Assembly (NCBI GenBank): GCA_947495985.1
Contig: CANMBD010000004.1
Location: forward strand, 248,001 to 312,000
Direction: 5' to 3'
DNA from: an uncultured Sphingomonadaceae bacterium
Lineage (GTDB): Bacteria > Pseudomonadota > Alphaproteobacteria > Sphingomonadales > Sphingomonadaceae
Length of the DNA: 64,000 nt
The notes below the pieces were generated by a model that was given only the letters and a program-made list of their open reading frames with translations, made no database searches and was not told where the DNA came from. This document shows, one piece after another, positions 17,122 through 26,268 of the stretch (position 1 is its first letter; each line of letters begins with the position of its first letter). The position numbers and the translations under genes are program-made.

Positions 17122-18002
17122 TGAGATCCAGGAAGACCGCGATTTTTGGTTCTGCGGCCGTAGCCGCTATGGCAGCTATCTCATTGCCTCTGTCTTCTAC
17201 TCTGGCAGAAACAGCTGAAGCGGAACAATCCGCTTTTCGGCAAGCCGTCAAATTTGGTTTTTCCGGACAGGAGATTCAGGGCGGCGTGATGCTGGGCGAT
17301 GCACCTGCCGGTACACAGAGCCTGTCTTTCGATGGGCAGCCGGTTCCGATTGATGAGGATGGCAAGTTCATCATAGCCTTTAACAGGGATGCGGGGCAGT
17401 CAGCGCAAATGGTCGCGACGCTGGAAAATGGCCAGACCGTCAAGAAATTTTTCAACATCGCTCCTCGCAAATGGAAGATTGAGCATGTCAATGTCGCTCG
17501 GCGTAGCGGTGGACCAAGCGCTGCTTTCATGGCTCGGCGGAAACCGGAGCTGGCTCAAATCAACGCGGCGCGTCAGGTAAGGAGCAACAGCAAGGGCTGG
17601 CGTCAGACCTTCATCTGGCCAGCCAAGGGTCGTATCTCCGGTATGTTCGGGTCCCAGCGCGTCTATAAAGGCGAACCAGGAAGTTATCATAGCGGCGTAG
17701 ATATTGCCGGAGGCACAGGCACTTATTTTGTCGCGCCGGCCGATGGTGTGGTGACGCTGGCTGCGAAAAAGCCATTTTCGCTCGAAGGCAATTTGCTAAT
17801 GATCGATCATGGCATGGGCTTGAACAGCGCATTCCTTCATGCCTCTCAGATACTTGTTAAAGAAGGCCAGGAAGTGAAGCGCGGCGAACCCATTGGCCGC
17901 ATAGGGGCGACAGGTCGTGCGACAGGTCCTCATTTGCATTGGTCGATGAAATGGAACAATGCGCGCATTGACCCCATATTGCTGACCGGACCAATGGACT
18001 GA
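17121..18002 (+). CDS. M23 family peptidoglycan endopeptidase
   Basis: A 293-residue exported LytM-type enzyme. A signal peptide (IFGSAAVAAMAAISLPLSS) precedes a ~140-residue N-terminal domain. The peptidase domain (~175-293) shows the zinc ligands in SYHSGVDIAGG and GPHLHWSMKW, plus the sandwich-hybrid pattern VAPADGVVTLA, MIDHGMGLNSAFLHAS and VKRGEPIGRIGATGRATG. All expected ligands are present, so it is probably an active D,D-endopeptidase acting on cross-links in the periplasm. ATG 17121 shares one base with the DUF2093 stop; a longer upstream frame only overlaps that gene. Confidence 0.9.
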   Translation: MRSRKTAIFGSAAVAAMAAISLPLSSTLAETAEAEQSAFRQAVKFGFSGQEIQGGVMLGDAPAGTQSLSFDGQPVPIDEDGKFIIAFNRDAGQSAQMVATLENGQTVKKFFNIAPRKWKIEHVNVARRSGGPSAAFMARRKPELAQINAARQVRSNSKGWRQTFIWPAKGRISGMFGSQRVYKGEPGSYHSGVDIAGGTGTYFVAPADGVVTLAAKKPFSLEGNLLMIDHGMGLNSAFLHASQILVKEGQEVKRGEPIGRIGATGRATGPHLHWSMKWNNARIDPILLTGPMD

Positions 18003-18062
18003 AATATGGTTTTCGGGTGAACCGATACGCGCGGATTGATCAGTAGCTACAGCCAGTTCGGG

Positions 18063-18620
18063 CTAGTTTACGATCCGCTTTACTTTAAACGCCCGACCGT
18101 CATTCACCTTGGCGACAAAACTGCCCAAAGAGCCGCGCTTCACAACAATGGAATCTCCTGATTTCGGTCTTCGCATACTTTTTACCTCGGTTTGTTGCCA
18201 AAGGGCGCCATCATCAAGCTTGATAAGCCATTTGCCACTGCGTAATTTTTGGGCAGATGCAATATTTGCTTCTATCTGATTAACATTATCATTTTTATCG
18301 CCATCGCCGCCGAAAAGCTTTATCCTCGGCAGAGACAAACCAAATAAACCACGCCGTGCTTCACGCACCTGTTTCCTGTCAGCTATGACCAGCTCATTGT
18401 TGGTCTGCGCGGTTTCAAGAGCTGCCACTTTGGAATCGAAGCAAGCTAGCCGTTGTTCGGCATCAGCTATGTTTTTGCATGCCACCAATTCCGTGTAGAT
18501 AGCAGGCGGTGCAGCGATTGCTCCATCCTCTTTCGCGGCGACGGCGGGCGCGTTCAGTACGAGCGCGATACCCAACGATAATACGAGTGCTGGGCGTTTT
18601 CCAATGATCTGAATGCTCAT
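18063..18620 (-). CDS. Secreted hypothetical protein
   Basis: A 185-residue protein with a signal peptide (ALVLSLGIALVLNAPAVAA). The short N-terminal segment YTELVACKNIADAEQRLACFDSKVAAL resembles the start of many alphaproteobacterial periplasmic proteins of this type. A segment IADRKQVREARRGLFGLSLP follows, and then a beta-rich C-terminus with KSGDSIVVKRGSLGSF. Two cysteines in the first part may pair. ATG 18620 has AGGAG 8 bases upstream. No function assigned. It is divergent from the TonB receptor gene. Confidence 0.65.
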   Translation of the reverse strand: MSIQIIGKRPALVLSLGIALVLNAPAVAAKEDGAIAAPPAIYTELVACKNIADAEQRLACFDSKVAALETAQTNNELVIADRKQVREARRGLFGLSLPRIKLFGGDGDKNDNVNQIEANIASAQKLRSGKWLIKLDDGALWQQTEVKSMRRPKSGDSIVVKRGSLGSFVAKVNDGRAFKVKRIVN

Positions 18621-19008
18621 ATCTTTACTCCTCGGCCGAAAATGCACGGTTATGTGTTGTGACGGTGACGCTTTTACATCTTTCGTTTTTACTAGCATAA
18701 CAAGACGGCTACGCAACAGCACGCGCAAGTGTTCAAGAAAATGATTTTAAATCAGCGCATAAAACCGGTCTATTGTGTAGGATGCTTCAATCGTTCAGCG
18801 CTGATATGACTGTGACAAAATAGTTACATTCTCTACAAAACTGCCCCTCAAAGCTGAACAGCGGCTTTACACTATTGCGCAATTACGGCATCTGCCAGCC
18901 ATTCCGATGGAATATTGCGCGTGTCCAAAGCGGGTATGATTCGATTGGACAACTAAAGAAGCGGGCCATTGGGGGCCCTGCTCCTCCAGAATAAGGGACT
19001 GGAATAAC
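18621..19008. promoter_or_regulatory. Divergent intergenic region upstream of the TonB receptor
   Basis: 388 bases between two divergent genes. A candidate sigma70-type promoter for the receptor is GTGACA (18812-18817), 16 bases, TACAAA (18834-18839). A perfect 10-bp palindrome TCAGCGCTGA lies at 18795-18804, just upstream. Near the start codon GGGCC (18963-18967) can pair with GGCCC (18974-18978), followed by CTCCTCC, which could pair with the SD or with an sRNA. The promoter call is by eye and weak. Confidence 0.35.
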
Positions 19009-22000
19009 ATGAAAAAATTTACGAAGCTGAAAAGCGGCGCAGCACCTTTGGTGCTCGGTCTTGCTATGGTTTCAGCACCTGCCTACGCGCAGGACCAAGA
19101 CGTACAAGACGCGGATGCAGTCGATGAGGAAGTCATCGTTGTTACCGGTTCTCGTATTACTAACCCTAACCTTGAGCTTTCAAGCCCGGTTGGTGTTGTA
19201 ACCTCAGAAGAACTTGAACTGCGTCAGACCAACGTTGCTGAGCAATTCCTTCGCGAACTGCCTAGCTCTGTTCCAAGCATCGGTTCTGCGGTGAACAATG
19301 GTAACGGCGGTTCGTCCTTCGTTAACCTGCGTAACCTTGGTTCTCAACGTAACCTCGTTCTTCTGGATGGACGCCGTTATGTTCCTGCTGATACCACTGG
19401 ACGTGTTGATCTTAACAATATCCCGTTGGCCGTTATTGAGCGTACCGACATTCTGACCGGTGGTGCTACAACCACTTATGGTGCGGATGCGATCTCCGGT
19501 GTTGTTAACTTCATCACCAAGCAAGATTTTGCTGGTGTCGAGCTTAACCTCAGCGAGCAAATTACTGAGCAGGGCGACGGTAACGTCTTCCGCGGTGATT
19601 TGACAATTGGTGCAAACTTCGACGATGGCCGCGGTAACGTGGTATTGAGCGTTGGCTATCAGGATCAGGATGCTGTTTTCCAGGGCGATCGTCCGTTCTC
19701 TGAGTTCAACATCGGTTCTTTCACCGGTAATGCTGGTGGTTCTTCGAACTCTGTTCCTGCCAACCTTCGTGGTCCGGTAAGCGCGCAGATTAATGCTGAC
19801 GGTTCAGGCCTTGACCCAGCGTCTTCGAACTTGTTCAACTTTAACCCGTTCAACATTTTCCAGACACCGTTTGAGCGTTTCAACCTGTTCAGTCAGGGAC
19901 GCTATGAAGTTAGCGATGCTGTAGAAGTATATGCTCAGGCATCTTTCTCTAAGCAGACCGTTTCAACGATCATCGCTCCAGGCGGCTCGTTCTTTAACAC
20001 ATACGCTTTGAACTATGGTAACCCGTTCTTGAACGATGTTATCGGCAACGCGATTTGTGCTGGCGACGATATTGATCCTAACACTGCTGGTGTTCAAGCT
20101 CGTACGGCTGCTCAGTGTCAGACACTTCTGGACGATACAACAGGTCCATTGTTGGCTGACGGTTCGCCAAACCCGAACTATGCAACTGTAAACCTCGGCA
20201 TCCGTCGTCGTTCGGTTGAAGCGGGTACGCGTAACTCTGACTTCACCAGCACCGTGTTCAACTTTGTTGTTGGCGCACGTGGCAACATCACCGACAGCAT
20301 CACCTGGGATCTTTCCGGTGGCTATGGTGAAAGTGAGCGGATCCAACGTCAGTCTGGTTTTGCACGCTTTGCGCGTTTGCAAAATGCTTTGATTGCTACC
20401 GACGTCAACACCTGTGTGGCTGATGCAAATGTTGGTGCTACTGCTGAAGCAGGCTGTGTGCCAATTAACCTTCTTGGACCACTTGGTAGCCTTACCCAAG
20501 AGCAGATTGACTACACGTTCTCTCTGACTCAGCAGGTTATTACCGCTACTTCATTGGCTCAGGTTAACGCATTGGTTGCCGGTGACTTCGGCTGGGGTAT
20601 CGCGGAAACACCAATCAGCTTTGCTGTTGGTGGTGAGTATCGTGAGTTTGGTGCGACCCGTCGTAGTGACGAAGCATCTCAGACTCCTGGTGCTGTTGTC
20701 GGTGGCGGCGGTGCTGCTCCTGACATCACGGGTAGCTATGATGTTTATGATGCGTTCGGCGAGCTGGTTATTCCAGTACTTGAAGGCGTACCGTTTGCTG
20801 AAAGCCTGACTGTTGAACTCGGCGCACGTTATTCCGATTATTCGACTGCTGGTACCGAGTTTACTTGGAAAGCAGGCGGTGCTTGGGAGCCAATTATCGG
20901 CTTGAAAATCCGTGGTAACTATCAGCGTTCTTCACGCGCACCAAATATTGGTGAGCTGTTCACGCCGGTTACAACGGGCCTCAGTAACTTGGGTCAAGAT
21001 CCGTGTGCAGGCGCGGCGCCTCTTACAGATGCTAACCTTAGCGCGATTTGTATCGCGCAAGGCGCACCTGCAGGAAGCATCGGCATCATTAACAACCCAG
21101 TTGCTGGTCAGGTTAACGTTACCACTGGTGGTAACTTGAACCTCGGTACGGAAACTGCAAAAACTTGGACCGTCGGGTTCTTGGCTGAGCCAGCTGCCGT
21201 TCCAGGTTTGGCTGTAACCCTTGACTACTGGAATATCGAAATAACCGATGCTATCACCACCCCAACTCCGGGTGATGCCAGCGACGCTTGTTTCGTATTC
21301 AATGCCTCGCCAACGAGCGCTGAGTGTCTTGCGATCCGTCGTAATCCACTCGACGGTAGTCTCTCCGGTTCTGCGGCTGATACACCTGGTCTTCCTTTGA
21401 ACCTGACCAACTTGGGTACACTGGAAACCGATGGTATCGATCTTTCGATCAACTATGGCACGGACATTACCGACAACATCGGTCTGAACCTGTCCTTTAA
21501 CGGAACCTGGACGAACAAAAACTTGTTCCAGGCTACGCCGGGCAGCTTGAACCGTGAATGTGTTGGCTTCTACAGTGTAAACTGTCTGTCTCCGCAGTCT
21601 GAGTTCACCTTTAGTCAGCGGACTTCGGTGACCTTCAACGATGAATTCCGGATTTCGCTCTTGTGGCGCTATCTTGATGGCATCGAATATGAGCCAGAAC
21701 AGTTTGCTGCTGAACTAGCTGCTGCACAAGCTGACCCTGCCGGTTGCCCTGATCCACTTGGAGCAGATACTGGCGGCTGTTTGGTTGAGCCTGAATTCCT
21801 CAACATCGGTGCAGAGCATTATTTTGACCTCACCGGCCAATGGGAAATCAGCGACAATGTTCAGTTGACTCTGACCATTCGTAACCTGTTCGACAACCAG
21901 CCAACAAGTGTTGGTTCCGACGTTGGCGCGACAGCGTTTAACAGCGGTAACGTTTACCCATCGTCTTACGATGCTCTGGGTCGTCGTTTCGCAGCTGCGG

Positions 22001-22017
22001 TTAAATTCAGCTTCTAA
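19009..22017 (+). CDS. TonB-dependent outer membrane receptor
   Basis: A 1002-residue receptor. The signal peptide ends at SAPAYAQDQ. EEVIVVTGSRI serves as TonB box/plug start, the plug (~50-170) has LRNLGSQRNLVLLDGRRY and TGGATTTYGADAISGVVNFIT, and a long 22-strand-type barrel ends in AAAVKFSF with terminal Phe. Cysteine pairs in extracellular loops (e.g. NAICAGDDIDPN, QCQTLLDD) suggest disulfides. Such large sphingomonad receptors import oligosaccharides, peptides or metal chelates; the substrate is not readable. Codon use is strongly skewed to GGT, CGT, GTT and AAC, unlike neighbours, which implies high expression. No sigma/anti-sigma pair adjoins. Confidence 0.93.
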   Translation: MKKFTKLKSGAAPLVLGLAMVSAPAYAQDQDVQDADAVDEEVIVVTGSRITNPNLELSSPVGVVTSEELELRQTNVAEQFLRELPSSVPSIGSAVNNGNGGSSFVNLRNLGSQRNLVLLDGRRYVPADTTGRVDLNNIPLAVIERTDILTGGATTTYGADAISGVVNFITKQDFAGVELNLSEQITEQGDGNVFRGDLTIGANFDDGRGNVVLSVGYQDQDAVFQGDRPFSEFNIGSFTGNAGGSSNSVPANLRGPVSAQINADGSGLDPASSNLFNFNPFNIFQTPFERFNLFSQGRYEVSDAVEVYAQASFSKQTVSTIIAPGGSFFNTYALNYGNPFLNDVIGNAICAGDDIDPNTAGVQARTAAQCQTLLDDTTGPLLADGSPNPNYATVNLGIRRRSVEAGTRNSDFTSTVFNFVVGARGNITDSITWDLSGGYGESERIQRQSGFARFARLQNALIATDVNTCVADANVGATAEAGCVPINLLGPLGSLTQEQIDYTFSLTQQVITATSLAQVNALVAGDFGWGIAETPISFAVGGEYREFGATRRSDEASQTPGAVVGGGGAAPDITGSYDVYDAFGELVIPVLEGVPFAESLTVELGARYSDYSTAGTEFTWKAGGAWEPIIGLKIRGNYQRSSRAPNIGELFTPVTTGLSNLGQDPCAGAAPLTDANLSAICIAQGAPAGSIGIINNPVAGQVNVTTGGNLNLGTETAKTWTVGFLAEPAAVPGLAVTLDYWNIEITDAITTPTPGDASDACFVFNASPTSAECLAIRRNPLDGSLSGSAADTPGLPLNLTNLGTLETDGIDLSINYGTDITDNIGLNLSFNGTWTNKNLFQATPGSLNRECVGFYSVNCLSPQSEFTFSQRTSVTFNDEFRISLLWRYLDGIEYEPEQFAAELAAAQADPAGCPDPLGADTGGCLVEPEFLNIGAEHYFDLTGQWEISDNVQLTLTIRNLFDNQPTSVGSDVGATAFNSGNVYPSSYDALGRRFAAAVKFSF

Positions 22018-22043
22018 TCCTTCGGATTTAGAACGAATGAAAG

Positions 22044-22072
22044 AGGGCGGGCCGGGAGGCTCGCCCTTTTTT
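22044..22072 (+). terminator. Rho-independent terminator of the TonB receptor gene
   Basis: A 10-bp stem, AGGGCGGGCC (22044-22053) with GGCTCGCCCT (22058-22067, one G-T pair), closes a GGGA loop and runs into six Ts. Confidence 0.88.
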
Positions 22073-22125
22073 GTTGAAAGACTTGTACAGTGCAGTATAA
22101 TTTCTTTGAATTTCTGGAGATGGTT

Positions 22126-22425
22126 ATGAAATTACGTAAATATGCTGTCATATTGGCGGGTGCCTCCATGATGACTCTACCCAGTATGGCATCTGCTGAA
22201 GTCGCTTCCGATAACGTGTCTGAAAAGGCTCAAAAGCCGAAGAAGATAACGGACAGAAGCGATCCTGAATATGTACGCTGCCGTTCGGAGCCGGTTATCG
22301 GATCTCGGGTGAAGAAAAAGCGCATCTGCATGACCAATCGGGAATGGAAGCGTTTTAATGCTGAAGGCAATAGGCGCGCCAATGAATTGGTAAAGGACCA
22401 TCAATCAGGTCTGGGAGGTGGTTAG
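22126..22425 (+). CDS. Small secreted hypothetical protein
   Basis: A 99-residue protein with a signal peptide (YAVILAGASMMTLPSMASA). A basic mature part contains YVRCRSEPVIGSRVKKKRICMTNREWKRF. The two-cysteine 'C..EP.IGSR..K.R.C.T..EW' pattern recurs in small sphingomonad/caulobacter exported proteins, to my recollection, without a known role. ATG 22126 has TGGAG 6 bases upstream; the ATG at 22120 would leave no SD spacing. It lies downstream of the receptor's terminator, so it has its own promoter or depends on read-through. Confidence 0.65.
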   Translation: MKLRKYAVILAGASMMTLPSMASAEVASDNVSEKAQKPKKITDRSDPEYVRCRSEPVIGSRVKKKRICMTNREWKRFNAEGNRRANELVKDHQSGLGGG

Positions 22426-22433
22426 CTTCGAGG

Positions 22434-22449
22434 CCAACTAATCGGTTGG
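22434..22449. terminator. Short inverted repeat, possible weak terminator
   Basis: CCAAC (22434-22438) and GTTGG (22445-22449) can form a short hairpin between two convergent genes, followed by a broken T run (TTCTGTTT). The stem is only 5 bp, so this is a weak call. Confidence 0.25.
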
Positions 22450-22500
22450 TTCTGTTTGCTGATATTACCGGTCAGGCGCTTATATCTTGATCACGGGCCA

Positions 22501-23550
22501 CTAGATTAGTGTCTGATTTAAATTCATTGCTATCTTCTGACTCTCTGCCACTGCTTTCGTCCAAGTCGCGACCATTTCAATTTCGGCGCCATGCAATTCT
22601 GCAACTTTTTGCTGTTCCTGCTGTCGCGCGTTCGCGTCGAACACTTCGCCCGGCTTGGTTTGATCTAGTTTTGAATGGCTGGTAAAGGCTGGGCCTTGTA
22701 GGATAGAATTGATTTGCTCATGGACGAGGTCGAGCTCATATAAGTCTGCTAGAGCCTTAATAGTGTCTTGTGAGCGCGACAGAAATGTTTCGCTATCCAG
22801 TGTCCTTACTCGATCGGGGCCAATAGCCTCGATAATTCTCGAAAATAGTGCATGTTGGGATAGCCAACCGATTGCAGCAACTTGCAAATCCGTTAGCTGC
22901 AGCAGCTCATCCTGCGAAAATCCGCCCACTGCATAACCGTCTTTCAGAGTGCCGATCAGCACATCGCGTACCCAGATGCGGCCCCACATCTCCTTTTTTG
23001 CGATGGATTTAAGGAAGCTTTCAATCGGTGCGTAAAGAAGCAGTGCCTTGGCTTCGGGCCGCATGCGCAGCATTTCAATCGCAAGTGGGTTGCAGATATT
23101 GGAAGGCTTTATGATCACAGCGTGATCGTCGCCAAGGGGCCGGGCGAGGAGGTTCAGGCTTTGCTTGATAACCTGATGTTGTTTGGCGGGATCGGCACCT
23201 CGCCGTCGCCATCCGATCATGTCATTCAGGACGACGGGCTCTTTGAGCCCCATGGACACTCCCTCAATGTCAAAAGCTCGAGCCAACATGGTTGAGCAAC
23301 AGTAGGCCGAATGGAATATGAAGTGGATCGGCGCTGTATTCGGAAGCATCTCGGGAAGCCGGGAACGGTCAATCACCTTGAACTGGTCAATATTGGGCAG
23401 ATGTTCGTCGGTGATGAAAGTGCATTGGCGATGCACATCACGCGGGACCGAGAGGAACCGGAAAGCATCGCTCACTTCGTCATAGCGATGCGCCAAATAA
23501 CTGGCATCGCCCAATATTTCATCTTGTTGCACAGCACTGATCATCGTCAT
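22501..23550 (-). CDS. Sulfotransferase-like P-loop protein
   Basis: A ~349-residue cytoplasmic protein. An N-terminal segment is followed by IHFIFHSAYCCSTMLARAFD (~95-115), which has the place and shape of the 5'-PSB loop of sulfotransferases. IIKPSNICNPLAIEMLRM (~170) could be the 3'-PB region. The rest is helical, as in sphingomonad sulfotransferase-domain proteins. The substrate is unknown, and the loop lacks the usual second Lys/Arg pattern, so activity is uncertain. ATG 23550 or 23544 are both possible. It lies 31 bases downstream of clpB on the same strand and may be co-transcribed. Confidence 0.55.
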   Translation of the reverse strand: MTMISAVQQDEILGDASYLAHRYDEVSDAFRFLSVPRDVHRQCTFITDEHLPNIDQFKVIDRSRLPEMLPNTAPIHFIFHSAYCCSTMLARAFDIEGVSMGLKEPVVLNDMIGWRRRGADPAKQHQVIKQSLNLLARPLGDDHAVIIKPSNICNPLAIEMLRMRPEAKALLLYAPIESFLKSIAKKEMWGRIWVRDVLIGTLKDGYAVGGFSQDELLQLTDLQVAAIGWLSQHALFSRIIEAIGPDRVRTLDSETFLSRSQDTIKALADLYELDLVHEQINSILQGPAFTSHSKLDQTKPGEVFDANARQQEQQKVAELHGAEIEMVATWTKAVAESQKIAMNLNQTLI

Positions 23551-23581
23551 TGTCTGCCCAAGATCGACAGCGCACGCAAGA

Positions 23582-26179
23582 TCAACCTTCTGTCGCTGTC
23601 GCCACCGGTACCATTTCCAGTGCCCCGTCGCCTTCATCAATCTGCAACGTGCTGTTATCCGGCACATTGCCGCGCAAGATCATGTCTGCCAGCGGATCTT
23701 GCAGATATTTCTGGATCGCGCGTTTCAGCGGCCTTGCGCCGTATACGGGATCATAGCCGACGCGGCCGAGCCAGCGCTTGGCTGCATCGGTCAATTCGAG
23801 AACAATCTTACGATCCTTAAGCAGTTTCTGAACCCTGGCGACCTGAATCTCGACAATCGGAGCCATATGTTCTTCGGCGAGGCGATGGAACAGGATGATC
23901 TCGTCGAGCCGGTTGAGGAATTCGGGCCGGAAATGCGCTCTGACAACTTCCATCACCTGCGGTTCGACATCCTTGACCTTCTGGTCATCTTTCAGGTTCG
24001 CCATGTACTGGCTACCCAAGTTGGATGTCAAAATTATCAACGTGTTAGAGAAGTCCACAACCCGGCCCTGACCATCGGTCAAACGGCCGTCGTCAAGTAC
24101 TTGCAACAGAACGTTGAACACGTCGCCATGCGCTTTTTCAACCTCGTCAAACAAAATGACCTGATAAGGCCGGCGTCTTACTGCCTCGGTTAGCACACCG
24201 CCTTCTTCATAGCCGACATAGCCCGGAGGCGCGCCGATCAGGCGAGCGACGCTGTGCTTCTCCATAAATTCAGACATGTCGATGCGAACCATCGCTTGGT
24301 CATCATCGAACAGGAATCCGGCGAGAGCCTTGGTGAGTTCGGTCTTGCCGACCCCGGTGGGGCCGAGGAAGAGGAAGCTTCCCAGTGGGCGATTGGGGTC
24401 TTGTAAACCTGCACGGGAACGGCGGACAGCGGCAGATACAGCGTCAATCGCATCTTTCTGACCAATGACCCGCTTGCCGATCAATTCTTCCATGGCGAGC
24501 AGTTTCTCGCGTTCGCCTTCCAGCATCTTGTCGACGGGGATACCGGTCCAGCGGGACACGACTGATGCAATGTCTTCACTTACCACTTCCTCACGCAGCA
24601 TTGCACCTTCGGTGGCATCTGCCGCCTGTTCCAGTTTTTTCTCAAGGTCGGGAATCTTGCCGTAGCTGAGTTCTCCCGCCTTGGCGAGATCGCCAGCGCG
24701 TTCGGCTTGTTCCAATTCCAGACGCGCCGCGTCCAATTCTTCTTTCAGATGGGCCTCGGCGTGGATCTTGTCCTTCTCGCCTTGCCAGCGGGTCGTGAGT
24801 TCGGTGGATTCCTGTTCCAGCTCCGCCAGTTCCTTTTCCAGGGCTTCCAGACGGCTTTTGGACGCATCATCGCTTTCCTTGGACAGCGCTTCGCGTTCAA
24901 TTTTCATCTGGATAATCCGCCGGTCGAGCGTTTCGATTTCCTCTGGCTTGGATTCGACCTCCATACGGATGCGTGAGGCGGCTTCGTCCATCAGGTCGAT
25001 AGCTTTATCCGGCAGGAAACGGTCGGAAATATAACGGTGCGACAGGGTCGCGGCGCTTACCAATGCACCATCGGTAATCCGCACGCCATGGTGCAGCTCA
25101 TATTTTTCCTTTAGTCCGCGCAGAATCGAGATGGTATCTTCTACCGTCGGTTCGCCGATAACAACGGGTTGGAAGCGACGCTGCAGGGCAGGGTCTTTTT
25201 CGACATGTTTCTGATATTCATCGAGGGTGGTTGCGCCGATACAATGCAGTTCGCCGCGAGCGAGAGCAGGCTTTAGCAGGTTACTTGCGTCCATCGCGCC
25301 TTCAGAAGCGCCTGCGCCAATCAGCGTATGCATTTCGTCAATGAACAATATGATTTCACCATCAGCGCCGCGCACTTCGTCCAGCACGCCTTTAAGCCGT
25401 TCTTCAAATTCGCCGCGGTATTTCGCGCCGGCGATGAGCGAACCCATATCGAGTGCCATCAGGCGGCGATCTTTCAAGCTGTCTGGGACATCGCCATTGG
25501 CAATGCGCAGTGCCAACCCCTCGGCGATAGCGGTTTTACCCACACCGGGTTCGCCGATCAGTACAGGATTATTCTTGGTTCGACGCGCCAAAATCTGAAT
25601 GGTACGACGGATTTCCTCATCCCGGCCGATGACTGGATCCATCTTGCCTTCGCGGGCCGCTTCGGTCAGGTCGCGCGCAAATTTCTTCATCGCTTCGTAG
25701 CGATCTTCGGCTGAAGCCGTGTCCGCTGTGCGCCCGCCGCGCAGCTCATTGATCGCGCTGTTCAGTGCATCTGGTGTCACACCTGCATTGGTGAGGGCTT
25801 TTCCCGCTGCGGTGTCTTTGGACAGGGTCAGAGCCAGCAATAGCCGCTCGACAGTGACAAAGCTGTCACCCGCTTTTTCTGCAACCTGTTCGGCCTGATC
25901 CAGTACTCGGACCGCATCATTGTTGAGGCCCGGTGTCTGCTGTGCGCCGCTGCCGGATACCGCCGGGATTTTTGTCAGCACATCATCTATTTCGAGATGT
26001 GCCTGCTTGGCATTGCCGCCTGCTTTTGCAATCAGACCAGCGGCCATGCCCTGGTCATCTTCAAGCAGCGCCTTCAACAGATGTGCTGCAGTGATCTGCT
26101 GGTGGTTCATGCGGATCGCTACCGTCTGGGCGGATTGCAAAAAGCCTTTGGCGCGGTCGGTAAATTTCTCGAGATTCAT
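23582..26179 (-). CDS. clpB: ATP-dependent disaggregase ClpB
   Basis: An 865-residue Hsp100 protein. In order: the N domain ([16 protein letters not shown]), AAA-1 with Walker [14 protein letters not shown] and Walker [11 protein letters not shown], the coiled-coil middle domain (~400-530, rich in Glu/Lys/Leu heptads), and AAA-2 with [14 protein letters not shown] and [11 protein letters not shown]. It lacks the ClpP-binding IGF loop, so it works with DnaK to pull proteins from aggregates. It starts [10 protein letters not shown] with GAGGG upstream, and a heat-shock promoter is visible. Full length and intact. Confidence 0.97.
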   Translation of the reverse strand: MNLEKFTDRAKGFLQSAQTVAIRMNHQQITAAHLLKALLEDDQGMAAGLIAKAGGNAKQAHLEIDDVLTKIPAVSGSGAQQTPGLNNDAVRVLDQAEQVAEKAGDSFVTVERLLLALTLSKDTAAGKALTNAGVTPDALNSAINELRGGRTADTASAEDRYEAMKKFARDLTEAAREGKMDPVIGRDEEIRRTIQILARRTKNNPVLIGEPGVGKTAIAEGLALRIANGDVPDSLKDRRLMALDMGSLIAGAKYRGEFEERLKGVLDEVRGADGEIILFIDEMHTLIGAGASEGAMDASNLLKPALARGELHCIGATTLDEYQKHVEKDPALQRRFQPVVIGEPTVEDTISILRGLKEKYELHHGVRITDGALVSAATLSHRYISDRFLPDKAIDLMDEAASRIRMEVESKPEEIETLDRRIIQMKIEREALSKESDDASKSRLEALEKELAELEQESTELTTRWQGEKDKIHAEAHLKEELDAARLELEQAERAGDLAKAGELSYGKIPDLEKKLEQAADATEGAMLREEVVSEDIASVVSRWTGIPVDKMLEGEREKLLAMEELIGKRVIGQKDAIDAVSAAVRRSRAGLQDPNRPLGSFLFLGPTGVGKTELTKALAGFLFDDDQAMVRIDMSEFMEKHSVARLIGAPPGYVGYEEGGVLTEAVRRRPYQVILFDEVEKAHGDVFNVLLQVLDDGRLTDGQGRVVDFSNTLIILTSNLGSQYMANLKDDQKVKDVEPQVMEVVRAHFRPEFLNRLDEIILFHRLAEEHMAPIVEIQVARVQKLLKDRKIVLELTDAAKRWLGRVGYDPVYGARPLKRAIQKYLQDPLADMILRGNVPDNSTLQIDEGDGALEMVPVATATEG

Positions 26180-26211
26180 TGTCCCGTTCCCTCGTTCCTG
26201 GTTCTCTCCAG

Positions 26212-26240
26212 ATATGGAGTGATGTTTTTATCACACAAGG
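26212..26240 (-). promoter_or_regulatory. Sigma32 (RpoH) heat-shock promoter of clpB
   Basis: Read on the minus strand: CCTTGTG (26240-26234), a 14-base spacer, then CTCCATAT (26219-26212). This fits the RpoH consensus CTTGAA - 13 to 15 bases - CCCCATNT with few mismatches. It places transcription start about 25-30 bases before the clpB ATG. Confidence 0.7.
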
Positions 26241-26268
26241 GAGCGGGACAAATAATTGTTACAAAAGC

